DNA of 64,000 nucleotides. It comes from Arenibacter catalasegens (GTDB taxonomy: Bacteria > Bacteroidota > Bacteroidia > Flavobacteriales > Flavobacteriaceae). Below the pieces are notes generated by a model that had not been told where the DNA came from, did not search any database, and saw only the letters and a program-made list of their open reading frames with translations. Positions 1 to 10,066 of this stretch are shown here, one piece after another. Within the stretch, counting starts at the first letter, position 1. Each line of letters starts with the position of its first letter. A program made the position numbers and the translations under genes. Where the stretch lies: assembly GCF_002909235.1 (NCBI RefSeq), contig NZ_PHQQ01000021.1:1-64000 (forward strand), in the 5' to 3' direction.

Positions 1-7
1 AAAGATT

Positions 8-117
8 TTAGGTGGCCATGGCGACGGGGCCCACCCCTTACCATTCCGAACAGGGAAGTTAAGCCCGTCTGCGCCGATGGTACTGCTACACCAAGTGGGA
101 GAGTAGGCCGCCGCCTT
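8..117 (+). rRNA. rrf: 5S ribosomal RNA
   Basis: The conserved 5S core around CCATTCCGAACAGGGAAGTT (positions 41-60) and the GATGGTACTGC segment are present. The terminal helix closes: AGGTGGC (10-16) pairs with GCCGCCT (110-116) with one G-U pair. The length of about 110 nt is normal. It would be the last gene of an rRNA operon whose 16S and 23S genes lie left of the window. A rho-independent terminator follows within 10 bases. The exact ends are estimated from the helix. Confidence 0.95.
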
Positions 118-123
118 TTTTTG

Positions 124-161
124 AAAGCACTTACCATGTATATGGTAGGTGCTTTTTTTTT
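124..161 (+). terminator. rRNA operon terminator 1
   Basis: A 12-bp stem (126-137 with 142-153, one G-U pair) has a four-base loop and is followed by nine T. It sits immediately after the 5S gene and would end the rRNA transcript. Confidence 0.9.
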
Positions 162-349
162 GTCCTAAACTCTTCATAAAAGAGACCTCCATTAAATATA
201 TCGATCCGACAACCTGTCACTAAATTCTACCTGGAGTTACGGGCTGTCATGGAATGGCACGCCTAGGGCGTGATCAGTTCCTGCGACCACCGCTACTGCA
301 CTTTGTTTGTGCCAATGGGCAGTCATTAATAGGCCTCCGTCTTTTTTTG

Positions 350-386
350 AAGGCACTTGCCATGTATATGGTAGGTGCTTTTTTTT
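350..386 (+). terminator. rRNA operon terminator 2 (repeat copy)
   Basis: This is a near copy of terminator 1. The stem 352-363 pairs with 368-379, and eight T follow. It is preceded by the same CTTTTTTTGAA that joins the real 5S gene to its terminator. Confidence 0.8.
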
Positions 387-493
387 GGTTAGGACCCAGG
401 GCAAGCCCCTGGCACGATCAATTCCTGCTTCCATGGCCACTGCACTTTGTTTGTGCCAATGGGCAGTCATTAATAGGCCGCCGCCTTTTTTTG

Positions 494-528
494 AAGTCCC
501 CCCGCCTACGATGAAGGGACTTTTTTTT
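494..528 (+). terminator. rRNA operon terminator 3 (divergent hairpin)
   Basis: AAGTCCC (494-500) pairs with GGGACTT (516-522), followed by a run of T. It occupies the same place in the repeat as terminators 1 and 2 but the stem sequence is unrelated, so the hairpin was replaced while its position was kept. Confidence 0.75.
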
Positions 529-593
529 GCCCTAAATCCAAGTACTTTTTCGGCTATAGTAAATTAACCATATTAAATTATCTAAATCTTATA

Positions 594-1115
594 TTATAGT
601 AATTTATTGGCTACTTCCAGCCAATTGTCGGCACGTTCATATCCTGTGGTATGTATATTGTGTGGGGAGGTAAACAATATTTTTCTGCCCTTAAAGTGTT
701 CTAGATTGTAACTGCGATCATCAATTAAAATATCTCCAGATAGAATATGTTTGCTACCGCAGAGAATGCGATTTCTCCAATGTATAAAAGGAAAATGTTC
801 GTCCAACCAGTCACTTTTTTCCCTTAAAGAATTAGGGTATTCCATTGCAGCCGAGGCTACATATAGATCATATTTTAAGGATAGTTCCTTTAAAACCTTT
901 TTACTGTCCTTGATGGGTTTTAGGTCTCTAAAGAAACCATCTGTCCTGGCGTGACTCCTTATGCTAAATTGCCGTTCTTCCGGGACACTCTGCCAAACTT
1001 CCCGGCCCATGCAGTCCATTTCAGAAAGGGTTTCATTAAATTCCGCATTGTATCGTGTTATGTGTGCGTTATATGCATCGGCAAACACCTCGTCCATATC
1101 TACAAATAAAGTCAT
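594..1115 (-). CDS. 5'(3')-deoxyribonucleotidase-family HAD phosphatase
   Basis: A 173-residue protein of the NT5C-type nucleotidase family, HAD superfamily, expected to dephosphorylate (deoxy)nucleoside monophosphates in the cytoplasm. Motif I is DMDEV (Asp6 nucleophile, Asp8), motif II is in VASAAME (Ser88), a lysine at 122 fits motif III, and the metal-binding DD pair is at 132-133 (LIDDRS). The length is normal for the family. It is a single gene, reading toward the rRNA operon, with about 200 featureless bases upstream. The family is clear; the exact substrate is not. Confidence 0.85.
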   Translation of the reverse strand: MTLFVDMDEVFADAYNAHITRYNAEFNETLSEMDCMGREVWQSVPEERQFSIRSHARTDGFFRDLKPIKDSKKVLKELSLKYDLYVASAAMEYPNSLREKSDWLDEHFPFIHWRNRILCGSKHILSGDILIDDRSYNLEHFKGRKILFTSPHNIHTTGYERADNWLEVANKLL

Positions 1116-1318
1116 TGAAATAATTTTTAACTACGAAAATAACCATTTTCCTTTGAAGTAAGGAACCATTATATTCAGGTAAGATTTGAAATTGGAAGGA
1201 GAGAGGTTTAATTAAAGATGCTGGAGAGTTAGGGATAATTTTACTTCGATCGCTTTAGAGTGGTCCTGCCTTAAAAGGATGTTGCAGCAATAGTTACGTT
1301 GAATATGGTAGGTAATAA

Positions 1319-1555
1319 TTAATCCTGCCTATTGTCCTTGTTGAAAAGTGCATCCATAATTAGTTTTATACTGTAAAAACCAAGGCTAATAGCGGCAATT
1401 GCCAATATTATACCAAAAATCAAAACTGGCCAATACAACGGATGGCCTTCATTTTTAAAAGCCTGATATATTACAAGAGGGGCTGTAAACATTAGGGCAA
1501 TAGTATAGGCTATATATTTTAGGCCTTTTAGTAAAAGCGCTTTATTTGTTCTCAT
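1319..1555 (-). CDS. DUF6095-like small membrane protein
   Basis: A 78-residue protein with two predicted membrane helices (about 10-30 and 42-66) and a short charged C-terminus. It resembles the uncharacterised DUF6095 family of flavobacteria; function unknown. It lies 36 bases downstream of the DUF4249 lipoprotein gene on the same strand, so it may be the last gene of that transcript. I recognise it by overall pattern rather than by a catalytic motif. Confidence 0.75.
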   Translation of the reverse strand: MRTNKALLLKGLKYIAYTIALMFTAPLVIYQAFKNEGHPLYWPVLIFGIILAIAAISLGFYSIKLIMDALFNKDNRQD

Positions 1556-1591
1556 AGTGATGATATTAGGGATCGTCTTAAATTAAATGGA

Positions 1592-2431
1592 TTATTTTTT
1601 TATTATAAGGGAGTCCGAAAAAGTCTGGCATACAGCAAAATAACCCAGCGCAAAATTAGTGCTTAATGAACCATTGCCTATATTATTAGTTTCGTTGGTA
1701 ATATTAATGATATTACCTTTCACGGTGGTGGCTGGGCTACTAAAGGGGCCAGTGTCCGGTCCGCTCTGAAAAATTAATTGATTCATATAATTATAAAAAT
1801 CCTGATCTACCCCTAAAATACTAATTATCACTTCCCTTTCTTCTTCTACTTTACTATCATAAAAAAATGAAAATTGAAATCGCTTTCCCTGATAAAATTC
1901 ATCTTCTGTGACTAAATATTCGCCAAAATCAAAATCGAATAAATAATAATCGTCACGTTCCCCATTATCTGTAAAAGTAACAAGTACTTCTGTCTCATCA
2001 TCTCCAAAAAGGGTAGTTGTTCCTTGCTTCAGAGAATCTATGGGAACGGCGGGAACATATTTGGTTTTGGCCAAATAGGTTTGGTTGTCGTGATTAATGC
2101 CGAGTTCCAATTCACCCCGTGTCAATTCTTCCAAATCCCATTCGTTTTCATAGATACCTGAGCCTGGAATAGATTCCAATAAGTTTAAAACAGCCCCTGA
2201 TTGAATATTTCTGAGGGTAATTCCCAGTAGTTGGGCTGGTTGTACCTCTTCAAAGAACGAACTAGTTAAACTGGCCTTAATTCGTACTAATACCGATGGG
2301 TTGTCCATGTTTTCCAATCTGATCAAAGCATCAATGACCAATCTTGGCTCTTCGGTAGGAAGATCAACCTCAATCACATCCTGACAACCAAGAATTAAAA
2401 AATAAAGGGTTAAAAATAAAATGTTCTTCAT
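1592..2431 (-). CDS. DUF4249 lipoprotein, partner of TonB receptor
   Basis: A 279-residue lipoprotein. The frame opens further upstream, but ATG at 2431 gives a proper lipoprotein signal (MKNILFLTLYFLILGC, Cys16) and begins 4 bases after the receptor gene's stop. DUF4249 proteins in Bacteroidota are usually encoded next to a TonB-dependent receptor. A role as surface-exposed substrate-binding partner, by analogy with SusD, is inference. The body is rich in beta-strand-like sequence with no enzyme motif visible. It forms an operon with the receptor. Confidence 0.85.
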   Translation of the reverse strand: MKNILFLTLYFLILGCQDVIEVDLPTEEPRLVIDALIRLENMDNPSVLVRIKASLTSSFFEEVQPAQLLGITLRNIQSGAVLNLLESIPGSGIYENEWDLEELTRGELELGINHDNQTYLAKTKYVPAVPIDSLKQGTTTLFGDDETEVLVTFTDNGERDDYYLFDFDFGEYLVTEDEFYQGKRFQFSFFYDSKVEEEREVIISILGVDQDFYNYMNQLIFQSGPDTGPFSSPATTVKGNIINITNETNNIGNGSLSTNFALGYFAVCQTFSDSLIIKK

Positions 2432-2435
2432 TTCA

Positions 2436-4811
2436 TTAGAATTTGAAATTATAGGTAGCTGCAGGTACCAAACCAAAGATGGAGGTCCGGACGGCTTCAT
2501 TTACTCCGGTATCCCCATTGCGACCAAACCCGATCGAGGCTGCATTCCTTCTATTGTATAGGTTATAGATACTAAAAACCCATTCGGATTTAAGCTTTCG
2601 ACCCTTGTTTTTTCGAGGTGTAAGTGTGGCAGAAAAATCGATTCTATGATAGGCAGGCAGCCGCTGCATATTTCTTGGACCATAATAAGGCACCGCTAAA
2701 TTTTGGAATTCGAATTGGCCAATTGGATAATTGGTGGGTTGACCAGTCTGAAAAACAAAATTACTATTAAAGCTCCACTTTTCATTTAATTTATAATTGG
2801 CATATAAGGAAAAATCATGAGTTTTATCGTAAGGCGTATTATACCATTTTCCTGAATTAATCCCTGGTTCCGATATATTTCTGCCGGGAGTTTTTTGTTC
2901 CGATTTTGATAGGGTGTATGCTAGCCAACCCTGGAATCTCCCATGGTTTTTCCGTAGCAGGAACTCAAATCCATAAGCTCTGGCTTCCCCGTTCAGGATT
3001 ACCTGCTCTATAGCATCATTCGCAATTAAATTGGCACCATCTATATAATCTATGCGATTTTGTATATCCTTATAAAAAACTTCTGTCTCCAATGAATAAT
3101 CCCCGTTTTTTAAGTTCTTGAAATAACCCAGGGCGTACTGATCCAATAATTGCGGCTTTACAAAGGGACCGCTTGGTGTCCAAACATCTAGCGGAGTAGG
3201 GGAACTGGTATTGGAAAGCAGATGGAGGTATTGTGTCAATCTTGTGTAACTGGCTTTTATAGAATTATTAGTGTCCAGTGTATAGGCCAAGGCCAAACGG
3301 GGCTCAAAATGGGTAAAAGTTGACAAACGCTCATTTCGTTTGGGCTTAATTACATCTATGGGATCTGCCTCCTTATAGATTTGTAGAAATGGGTCAAAAT
3401 AGACAGAGTTGTTTTCCTCATAGATATTGAGTTCTTCTTGACCTAAGCGCATGAAATTACTGAGACGTAATCCGTATTGTAAACGTAATTGTTTCGTAAT
3501 GTCCTGCTCAATATCTACATATATTGCAAATTCGTTGGCATATTTTTGGATCAACTGATTTTCTATAATCCCCGATTCCGAATCACTGGGTTCGATCTTC
3601 CCAGGATTAAAGCGATAATATATATTATTGATTCCATAGTTTATTTGAAAATTATTGCTCAAATAATGCTTAAAATCGTATTTCAGATTGAAATTTTGGA
3701 TTCCTGAATTCCATTTAAAGCCAACAAAATCGAGTTTTAAACCGTAGTAATAATCAGAATAGATTAGAGATAGATTAGAGAATAGTTTGTCCGAGAATAA
3801 GTGGTTCCACCTGAAATTAAGGACAGCGTTGCCATAGGTATTTACAAAACTATCGCTTATACCAAAAACATCCCTTCCAAAGTATCCCGAAAAATATATA
3901 TTATTCTGCTCATTTAATTTAAAATTCAACTTGGTATTTAAATCGTAGAAATACGCGGTATTGTCAACATCGAAGAGCGGAAGGAACAGATGTGCGTAGG
4001 ACGCCCGGCCACCAATTAAAAAGGCAGCTTGGTCCTCAATGATTGGTCCTTCAACCAAAAGCCTGCTGGCAACCGCTCCGATACCGCCATTAACTTTTAG
4101 CTCTTTACTGTTTCCTTCTTTTTGAAAAATCTCCAATACGGAAGAGACCCTACCGCCATAACGGGAAGGGATTCCCCCTTTGAATAGTTTTACATCCTTT
4201 ATGGCGTCTGGATTAAAGACTGAGAAAAAACCGAAAAGGTGGGAGGAATTAAAAATAGTGGCCTCGTCCAAGAGAATAAGGTTTTGATCTACGGAGCCTC
4301 CCCTAACATTAAAGCCCGAAGAGCCCTCACCAGCATTGCTAACGCCAGGCAGTAGTAGAATAGACTTGATGATATCGGCTTCACCTAGAATAACGGGTAT
4401 GTTCTTTATGGTTTCCACCGAAAGTGAGTTAACACTCATCTGTGGTTTACGGATATTTAATTTTTCCACATTCTCCGTAACGATCACTTCTTCGAGTTGC
4501 TCTGCAACTTCAAGCAATTGAAAGTTTATTTTTTGATCGTAGGACAGGTCTATATTTTGGACAATATCTTGGTATCCCAATGAACTTAATTGAACCTCGT
4601 AGCTTCCCTGGGGTAATGTAATAGAGTAGAAACCGTATTCATTGGTGATAACACCAGTACTTAATGATGGTACAGCAACAGTGACCCCGATTAGGGTTTC
4701 GTTACTGGATATTTCGGTAACCGTGCCACTTAACGTGAACCGCTCCTGGGAAAATATATTTACGGAAAAAATTAGTAGAATATAAAAAGGTAGAAATAGA
4801 TTTTTCCCCAT
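2436..4811 (-). CDS. TonB-dependent outer-membrane receptor
   Basis: About 791 residues. A signal peptide (MGKNLFLPFYILLIFSVNIFS) is followed by a carboxypeptidase-D regulatory-like beta-sandwich domain (about 25-110), a plug domain with the typical GVSNAGEGSSGFNVRGG region (about 155-175), and a beta-barrel ending in phenylalanine (NFKF), as expected for BAM recognition. A TTG opens the frame 9 bases earlier, but ATG at 4811 fits the signal peptide better. It would import an unknown ligand using TonB energy, together with the DUF4249 lipoprotein encoded 4 bases downstream. Confidence 0.9.
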   Translation of the reverse strand: MGKNLFLPFYILLIFSVNIFSQERFTLSGTVTEISSNETLIGVTVAVPSLSTGVITNEYGFYSITLPQGSYEVQLSSLGYQDIVQNIDLSYDQKINFQLLEVAEQLEEVIVTENVEKLNIRKPQMSVNSLSVETIKNIPVILGEADIIKSILLLPGVSNAGEGSSGFNVRGGSVDQNLILLDEATIFNSSHLFGFFSVFNPDAIKDVKLFKGGIPSRYGGRVSSVLEIFQKEGNSKELKVNGGIGAVASRLLVEGPIIEDQAAFLIGGRASYAHLFLPLFDVDNTAYFYDLNTKLNFKLNEQNNIYFSGYFGRDVFGISDSFVNTYGNAVLNFRWNHLFSDKLFSNLSLIYSDYYYGLKLDFVGFKWNSGIQNFNLKYDFKHYLSNNFQINYGINNIYYRFNPGKIEPSDSESGIIENQLIQKYANEFAIYVDIEQDITKQLRLQYGLRLSNFMRLGQEELNIYEENNSVYFDPFLQIYKEADPIDVIKPKRNERLSTFTHFEPRLALAYTLDTNNSIKASYTRLTQYLHLLSNTSSPTPLDVWTPSGPFVKPQLLDQYALGYFKNLKNGDYSLETEVFYKDIQNRIDYIDGANLIANDAIEQVILNGEARAYGFEFLLRKNHGRFQGWLAYTLSKSEQKTPGRNISEPGINSGKWYNTPYDKTHDFSLYANYKLNEKWSFNSNFVFQTGQPTNYPIGQFEFQNLAVPYYGPRNMQRLPAYHRIDFSATLTPRKNKGRKLKSEWVFSIYNLYNRRNAASIGFGRNGDTGVNEAVRTSIFGLVPAATYNFKF

Positions 4812-4880
4812 TAAAGGCAATTTTCCTTAAATGTATTGATAATTTTTATGATGGAAAAAAGTTTGCAATGACATTAAGCT

Positions 4881-4910
4881 AAAAGACCTTCTCAGAGGTT
4901 GAAAAGGTCT
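4881..4910 (-). terminator. Terminator of icd
   Basis: On the minus strand, AGACCTT pairs with AAGGTCT (4904-4910 with 4884-4890), followed by TTTT. It lies 23 bases past the isocitrate dehydrogenase stop. Confidence 0.65.
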
Positions 4911-4932
4911 ATTAATTAAAGTGATTATTTGT

Positions 4933-7290
<2,358 letters not shown>

Positions 7291-7295
7291 TTACA

Positions 7296-7342
7296 TCAAA
7301 AATAAAAGCCATATCAATGTATAATTACCTTGATATGGCTTT
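7296..7342 (-). terminator. Orphan terminator hairpin upstream of icd
   Basis: A perfect 13-bp stem (7305-7317 with 7330-7342) is followed on the minus strand by TTTTATTTTT. It lies upstream of the icd promoter, so it is not in the icd leader, and rplS has its own terminator 440 bases earlier. It therefore ends a transcript from the 7343-7785 region that I cannot assign. Confidence 0.65.
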
Positions 7343-7785
7343 CTAGAAATAGTTTACAAACTTGTTGTTTTGCTTTTTACAAAACGGCAACCATTGATTG
7401 CATTTGCGTCGCTATTTCAACGTTTGAAACATTTCGTCCTTAATAATTCAACCAAGCGACAAAAATGTTCCTCCTCAATGTTTAAATATTTGTTATTCTT
7501 AATGCACAACCTAGATTTCACACTAACAATATCAAAATATCCACAAATTCAACTACCTACTAAAGCAAGTAAATGATTTGACCGCAATTTATTATGTTGA
7601 ACACAATAAAAGGACAAATAACAAGGAGATAAAGAACGTAAACTTTATATGACATTCATTAATCCGTGTAACGAATTACCAGCCACATATTAAAAGTAGC
7701 TAATATTTATTTAAAAACCAAGCATTGTAAAGGATTTATTATCAACATGTTGTAAACTTTAGTTTTAAACAAATGTTCATAAATG
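7343..7785 (-). other. Gene-free region, possible small RNA
   Basis: No convincing protein gene is present on either strand. On the minus strand a segment near 7400-7480 can fold: GTCGC with GCGAC enclosing TTTCAA/TTGAAA. It runs into the strong terminator at 7296-7342. I found no perfect TAnnTTTG element for it. A non-coding RNA is possible but unproven. Confidence 0.3.
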
Positions 7786-7821
7786 AAAAAAGCACCCTTA
7801 CAATGAGTAAGGGTGCTTTTT
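7786..7821. terminator. Bidirectional terminator after rplS
   Basis: AAAAAGCACCCTTAC (from 7787) pairs with GTAAGGGTGCTTTTT (7807-7821) around a five-base loop. There is an A-run on one side and a T-run on the other, so it can work in both directions. It lies 18 bases beyond the rplS stop. Confidence 0.85.
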
Positions 7822-7839
7822 CTATATTGACTATACTTA

Positions 7840-8190
7840 TTAAGAGCGAACCTCTTTAATTCTTGCTTTTTTACCGGTAAGACCTCTAAAGTAGAATATA
7901 CGTGATCTACGGACTTTACCTTTTTTATTGACTTCAACCTTTTGCAAAGCGGGCATATTAATTGGGAAAATACGCTCTACACCAACTGTTCCGGACATTT
8001 TACGGATAGTAAATGTTTCGGTTGCCCCTGATCCTCTTCTTTGGATAACAACACCTTTAAAAAACTGTGTTCTTGTTTTTTCACCTTCCTTAATTTCGTA
8101 GTAGACAGTAATGGTGTCTCCAGCTGAAAATTTTGGAAAATCTTTTTTCTGGACAAATTCGTTTTCTACAAATTTTAATAACTCTTCCAT
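7840..8190 (-). CDS. rplS: 50S ribosomal protein L19
   Basis: A 116-residue protein matching bL19 in length and content: FSAGDTITVYYEIKEG near residues 22-37, then FKGVVIQRRGSG and RKMSGTVGVERIFPI, and the basic C-terminus GKVRRSRIFYFRG. It binds 23S rRNA at the subunit interface. It is transcribed alone from a well-formed promoter (8258-8287) through a roughly 60-base leader that may be regulatory. trmD, its usual neighbour, lies 230 bases upstream in the same direction but is separated by this promoter. Confidence 0.97.
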   Translation of the reverse strand: MEELLKFVENEFVQKKDFPKFSAGDTITVYYEIKEGEKTRTQFFKGVVIQRRGSGATETFTIRKMSGTVGVERIFPINMPALQKVEVNKKGKVRRSRIFYFRGLTGKKARIKEVRS

Positions 8191-8216
8191 TGTAATTTAT
8201 TAATGTTTGCTCAAGC

Positions 8217-8244
8217 CAACTTTCACGATTATCGTCAGAGGTTG
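8217..8244 (-). promoter_or_regulatory. Possible L19 mRNA leader structure
   Basis: In the rplS 5' leader, CAAC (8241-8244) pairs with GTTG (8217-8220), and inside it ACGA pairs with TCGT around a three-base loop (8225-8235), separated by an internal loop. Leader RNAs of ribosomal protein genes, including an L19 leader candidate in flavobacteria, have been described in general terms; whether this is that motif needs a covariance search. Confidence 0.35.
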
Positions 8245-8257
8245 ATTTAATGGAGTG

Positions 8258-8287
8258 CAAAATTAATCAATTATTTATATTTTACAA
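8258..8287 (-). promoter_or_regulatory. rplS promoter (TTG-N19-TAATTTTG)
   Basis: On the minus strand a TTG (8285-8287) is followed after exactly 19 bases by TAATTTTG (8258-8265), the canonical Bacteroidota housekeeping promoter. It predicts a transcript start near 8252 and a leader of about 60 bases. Confidence 0.75.
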
Positions 8288-8423
8288 GTGATTATGAACT
8301 TTTTATCGTAAATATCCACTAAAAATGTTCGGTTTGGCTATTCGACCATTTATTAGTGTATGTGGAATTTTAAGCATTTACATTGACGTCCGTTTGAACA
8401 AGCTATTAGATTATATAACGGGA

Positions 8424-9101
8424 CTATTCACTTAGCAAGTCGGGACGTAGCTGTTCTGTTCTTTTGTAAGCCTCGTCTTCCCGCCATGTTTCTATCTCAG
8501 GAAAGTTACCGCTTAGTAAAATATCTGGAACTTTATATCCCTTATACTCTGCAGGTCTGGTATATACGGGTGGGGCAAGCAAGTTATCTTGAAATGTATC
8601 TGTAAGGGCCGAGGTTTCGTTGTTCAGTACTCCCGGGATTAACCTAATAACGGTATCGCAAAGCACTGCTGCCCCCAACTCTCCACCAGACAATACATAA
8701 TCGCCGATAGATATTTCCCTGGTTATAAATAGATCTCTGACCCGTTGGTCTACACCCTTATAGTGGCCACATAGAATAATTACATTGTTTAGCAAAGACA
8801 GCCCATTGGCTATTTTTTGGTTCAAAGTTTTTCCATCCGGGGTCATATAAATAACTTCATCGTATTCGCGTTGACTTTTTAATGCAGAAATACATTTGTC
8901 GATGGGCTCGATCATCATGACCATACCGGCACCGCCTCCAAACTGATAATCATCAACCTGATTGTAGCTTTTATCGGTATAATCCCTTAAATTATGCATA
9001 TGCACTTCCACAATGCCTTTTTCAATAGCCCTTTTTAGAATGGACGCTTCAAACGGACTTTTAAGTAATTCCGGCAATACGGTAATTATATCTATTCGCA
9101 T
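8424..9101 (-). CDS. trmD: tRNA (guanine(37)-N1)-methyltransferase
   Basis: A 225-residue SPOUT methyltransferase that makes m1G37 in tRNAs with G36, preventing frameshifts. The start is set at ATG 9101 ([13 protein letters not shown]), dropping six residues that the open frame adds. Family marks are [11 protein letters not shown] (knot entry), [12 protein letters not shown] and [14 protein letters not shown], which form the trefoil-knot SAM site. A -7 element lies 42 bases upstream. The length is typical. Confidence 0.96.
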   Translation of the reverse strand: MRIDIITVLPELLKSPFEASILKRAIEKGIVEVHMHNLRDYTDKSYNQVDDYQFGGGAGMVMMIEPIDKCISALKSQREYDEVIYMTPDGKTLNQKIANGLSLLNNVIILCGHYKGVDQRVRDLFITREISIGDYVLSGGELGAAVLCDTVIRLIPGVLNNETSALTDTFQDNLLAPPVYTRPAEYKGYKVPDILLSGNFPEIETWREDEAYKRTEQLRPDLLSE

Positions 9102-9410
9102 GGGTAAAATAAATAACAATTAATGTTTTTTCAAGGCGTGTTCAAAAGTAGTGAAATTAGCAGCAATCCTCTATATTTAAAATTTGGTCCTGTTATTTAG
9201 GATGTTATGATTAGGCTCTTAAATAATTGTAAGATTTATTTTCTACAGACCCAATTACAAATAGGATTATCAGAAAAGTTACAAGATGGCATGTAATTCC
9301 AAAAAGCTAATAGTCAAATTTTGTTGTTGGCTTAGCATTAGAAAAACATCACAAAACTATTTAAATCCTGACCCAAATGGTTTAGGGCACTTCTGACATT
9401 GTTAAAGCCA
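9102..9410. other. Gene-free region upstream of trmD
   Basis: AT-rich sequence containing the trmD -7 element at 9143-9150. I see no RNA gene, repeat or credible short reading frame in the rest. Confidence 0.5.
9143..9150 (-). promoter_or_regulatory. -7 element of trmD promoter
   Basis: TACTTTTG on the minus strand fits TAnnTTTG and lies 42 bases before the trmD start. No TTG is seen at ideal spacing. Confidence 0.5.
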
Positions 9411-9440
9411 AAAAAAAATAGGCTCCATTTTTGGAGCCTA
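9411..9440 (-). terminator. Terminator of the coiled-coil protein gene
   Basis: TAGGCTCCA and TGGAGCCTA (9419-9427 with 9432-9440) form a 9-bp stem with a short loop, followed on the minus strand by eight T. It is 5 bases past the stop codon. Confidence 0.88.
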
Positions 9441-9445
9441 CCATA

Positions 9446-10066
9446 TTATTTGGATTTTTTGTGTTTATTGATCTCGTCTTGGAGCTGCCTGCTAATTTTT
9501 TGCTCCCTTTCCAGAGCTCTTCGTCGGTGGTCCTCATATTCGGTTTCCACTTCTGCAAGAGTTGATTTAGCTTCTTGGGTAAGAATATTGCTATTTCTGA
9601 ATTTATATATAAAAAATAATAGAAACAGTAATAATCCAGCGATAATAGTCCAAAGGATAAAATTGTAGGTGCTTTTTGCCACTAGAATTCCTAAAAACGA
9701 CATACTATCCTTTTCCTCTGTAACAGAAGAAAGGTTGTTTGTGGTTTCTGCCAATTTTTTGTTCAATGATTCAATTGTTTCAACATGACCTGTAATAGTG
9801 CCATTGAGTTCATTGACCTTTTTATTAAAGGCATTAATAGAGTCCAGTACATTCTGTCTCAATTTACCCAAGTTAAATTCTTTTACAACCTCATACCTTA
9901 TACCATCGGCTCTATAATTACCTGATTTTTTGGAGACGTATTCAAATTGGGAACTAATTGGGCCTTCATCCAAGGAAAGTTTATCTTCCTCCTCGGAATC
10001 TTGGGCAAAGTGTAGGTTAAATGACAATAGAGCCATTACGATAAAGAGTATTCTCGATATTTTCAT
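9446..10066 (-). CDS. Secreted-type coiled-coil membrane protein, unknown function
   Basis: 206 residues with no enzyme motif. The order is a signal peptide (1-21, ending HFAQ), an acidic stretch, a heptad-rich coiled coil (about 60-122), one membrane helix (about 134-154, FILWTIIAGLLLFLLFFIYKF) and a second basic coiled coil to the C-terminus (EREQKISRQLQDEINKHKKSK). Such proteins in flavobacteria are sometimes labelled tRNA methyltransferase, probably by spread from the neighbouring trmD; nothing here supports that label. It has its own terminator. Function unknown. Confidence 0.75.
   Translation of the reverse strand: MKISRILFIVMALLSFNLHFAQDSEEEDKLSLDEGPISSQFEYVSKKSGNYRADGIRYEVVKEFNLGKLRQNVLDSINAFNKKVNELNGTITGHVETIESLNKKLAETTNNLSSVTEEKDSMSFLGILVAKSTYNFILWTIIAGLLLFLLFFIYKFRNSNILTQEAKSTLAEVETEYEDHRRRALEREQKISRQLQDEINKHKKSK

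Larger units (their letters stand above)
272..540 (+). repeat. Two tandem copies of a 144-bp unit carrying a 5S tail
   Basis: The segment from 272 recurs from 416 with a constant offset of 144 bases. Each copy has a near-identical spacer (GCACTTTGTTTGTGCCAATG, at 297 and 441), then the last bases of the 5S gene (at 330 and 474), then a T-run and a terminator hairpin. The second 5S tail (474-495) matches the true 5S 3' end (104-125) over 22 bases; the first carries substitutions. No 5S body is present in either copy. Overlapping open frames on both strands follow the repeat and show no sign of being genes. Duplication of the rRNA operon end is my inference. Confidence 0.75.

Noticed and set aside
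237-567. Overlapping open frames on both strands downstream of the 5S gene
   Set aside because: They track the tandem repeat and contain repeated peptides that reflect it; no start signals or independent coding character.
7370-7576. 68-codon plus-strand open frame
   Set aside because: Low-complexity composition, no ribosome site or family resemblance; it lies opposite the possible minus-strand transcript.
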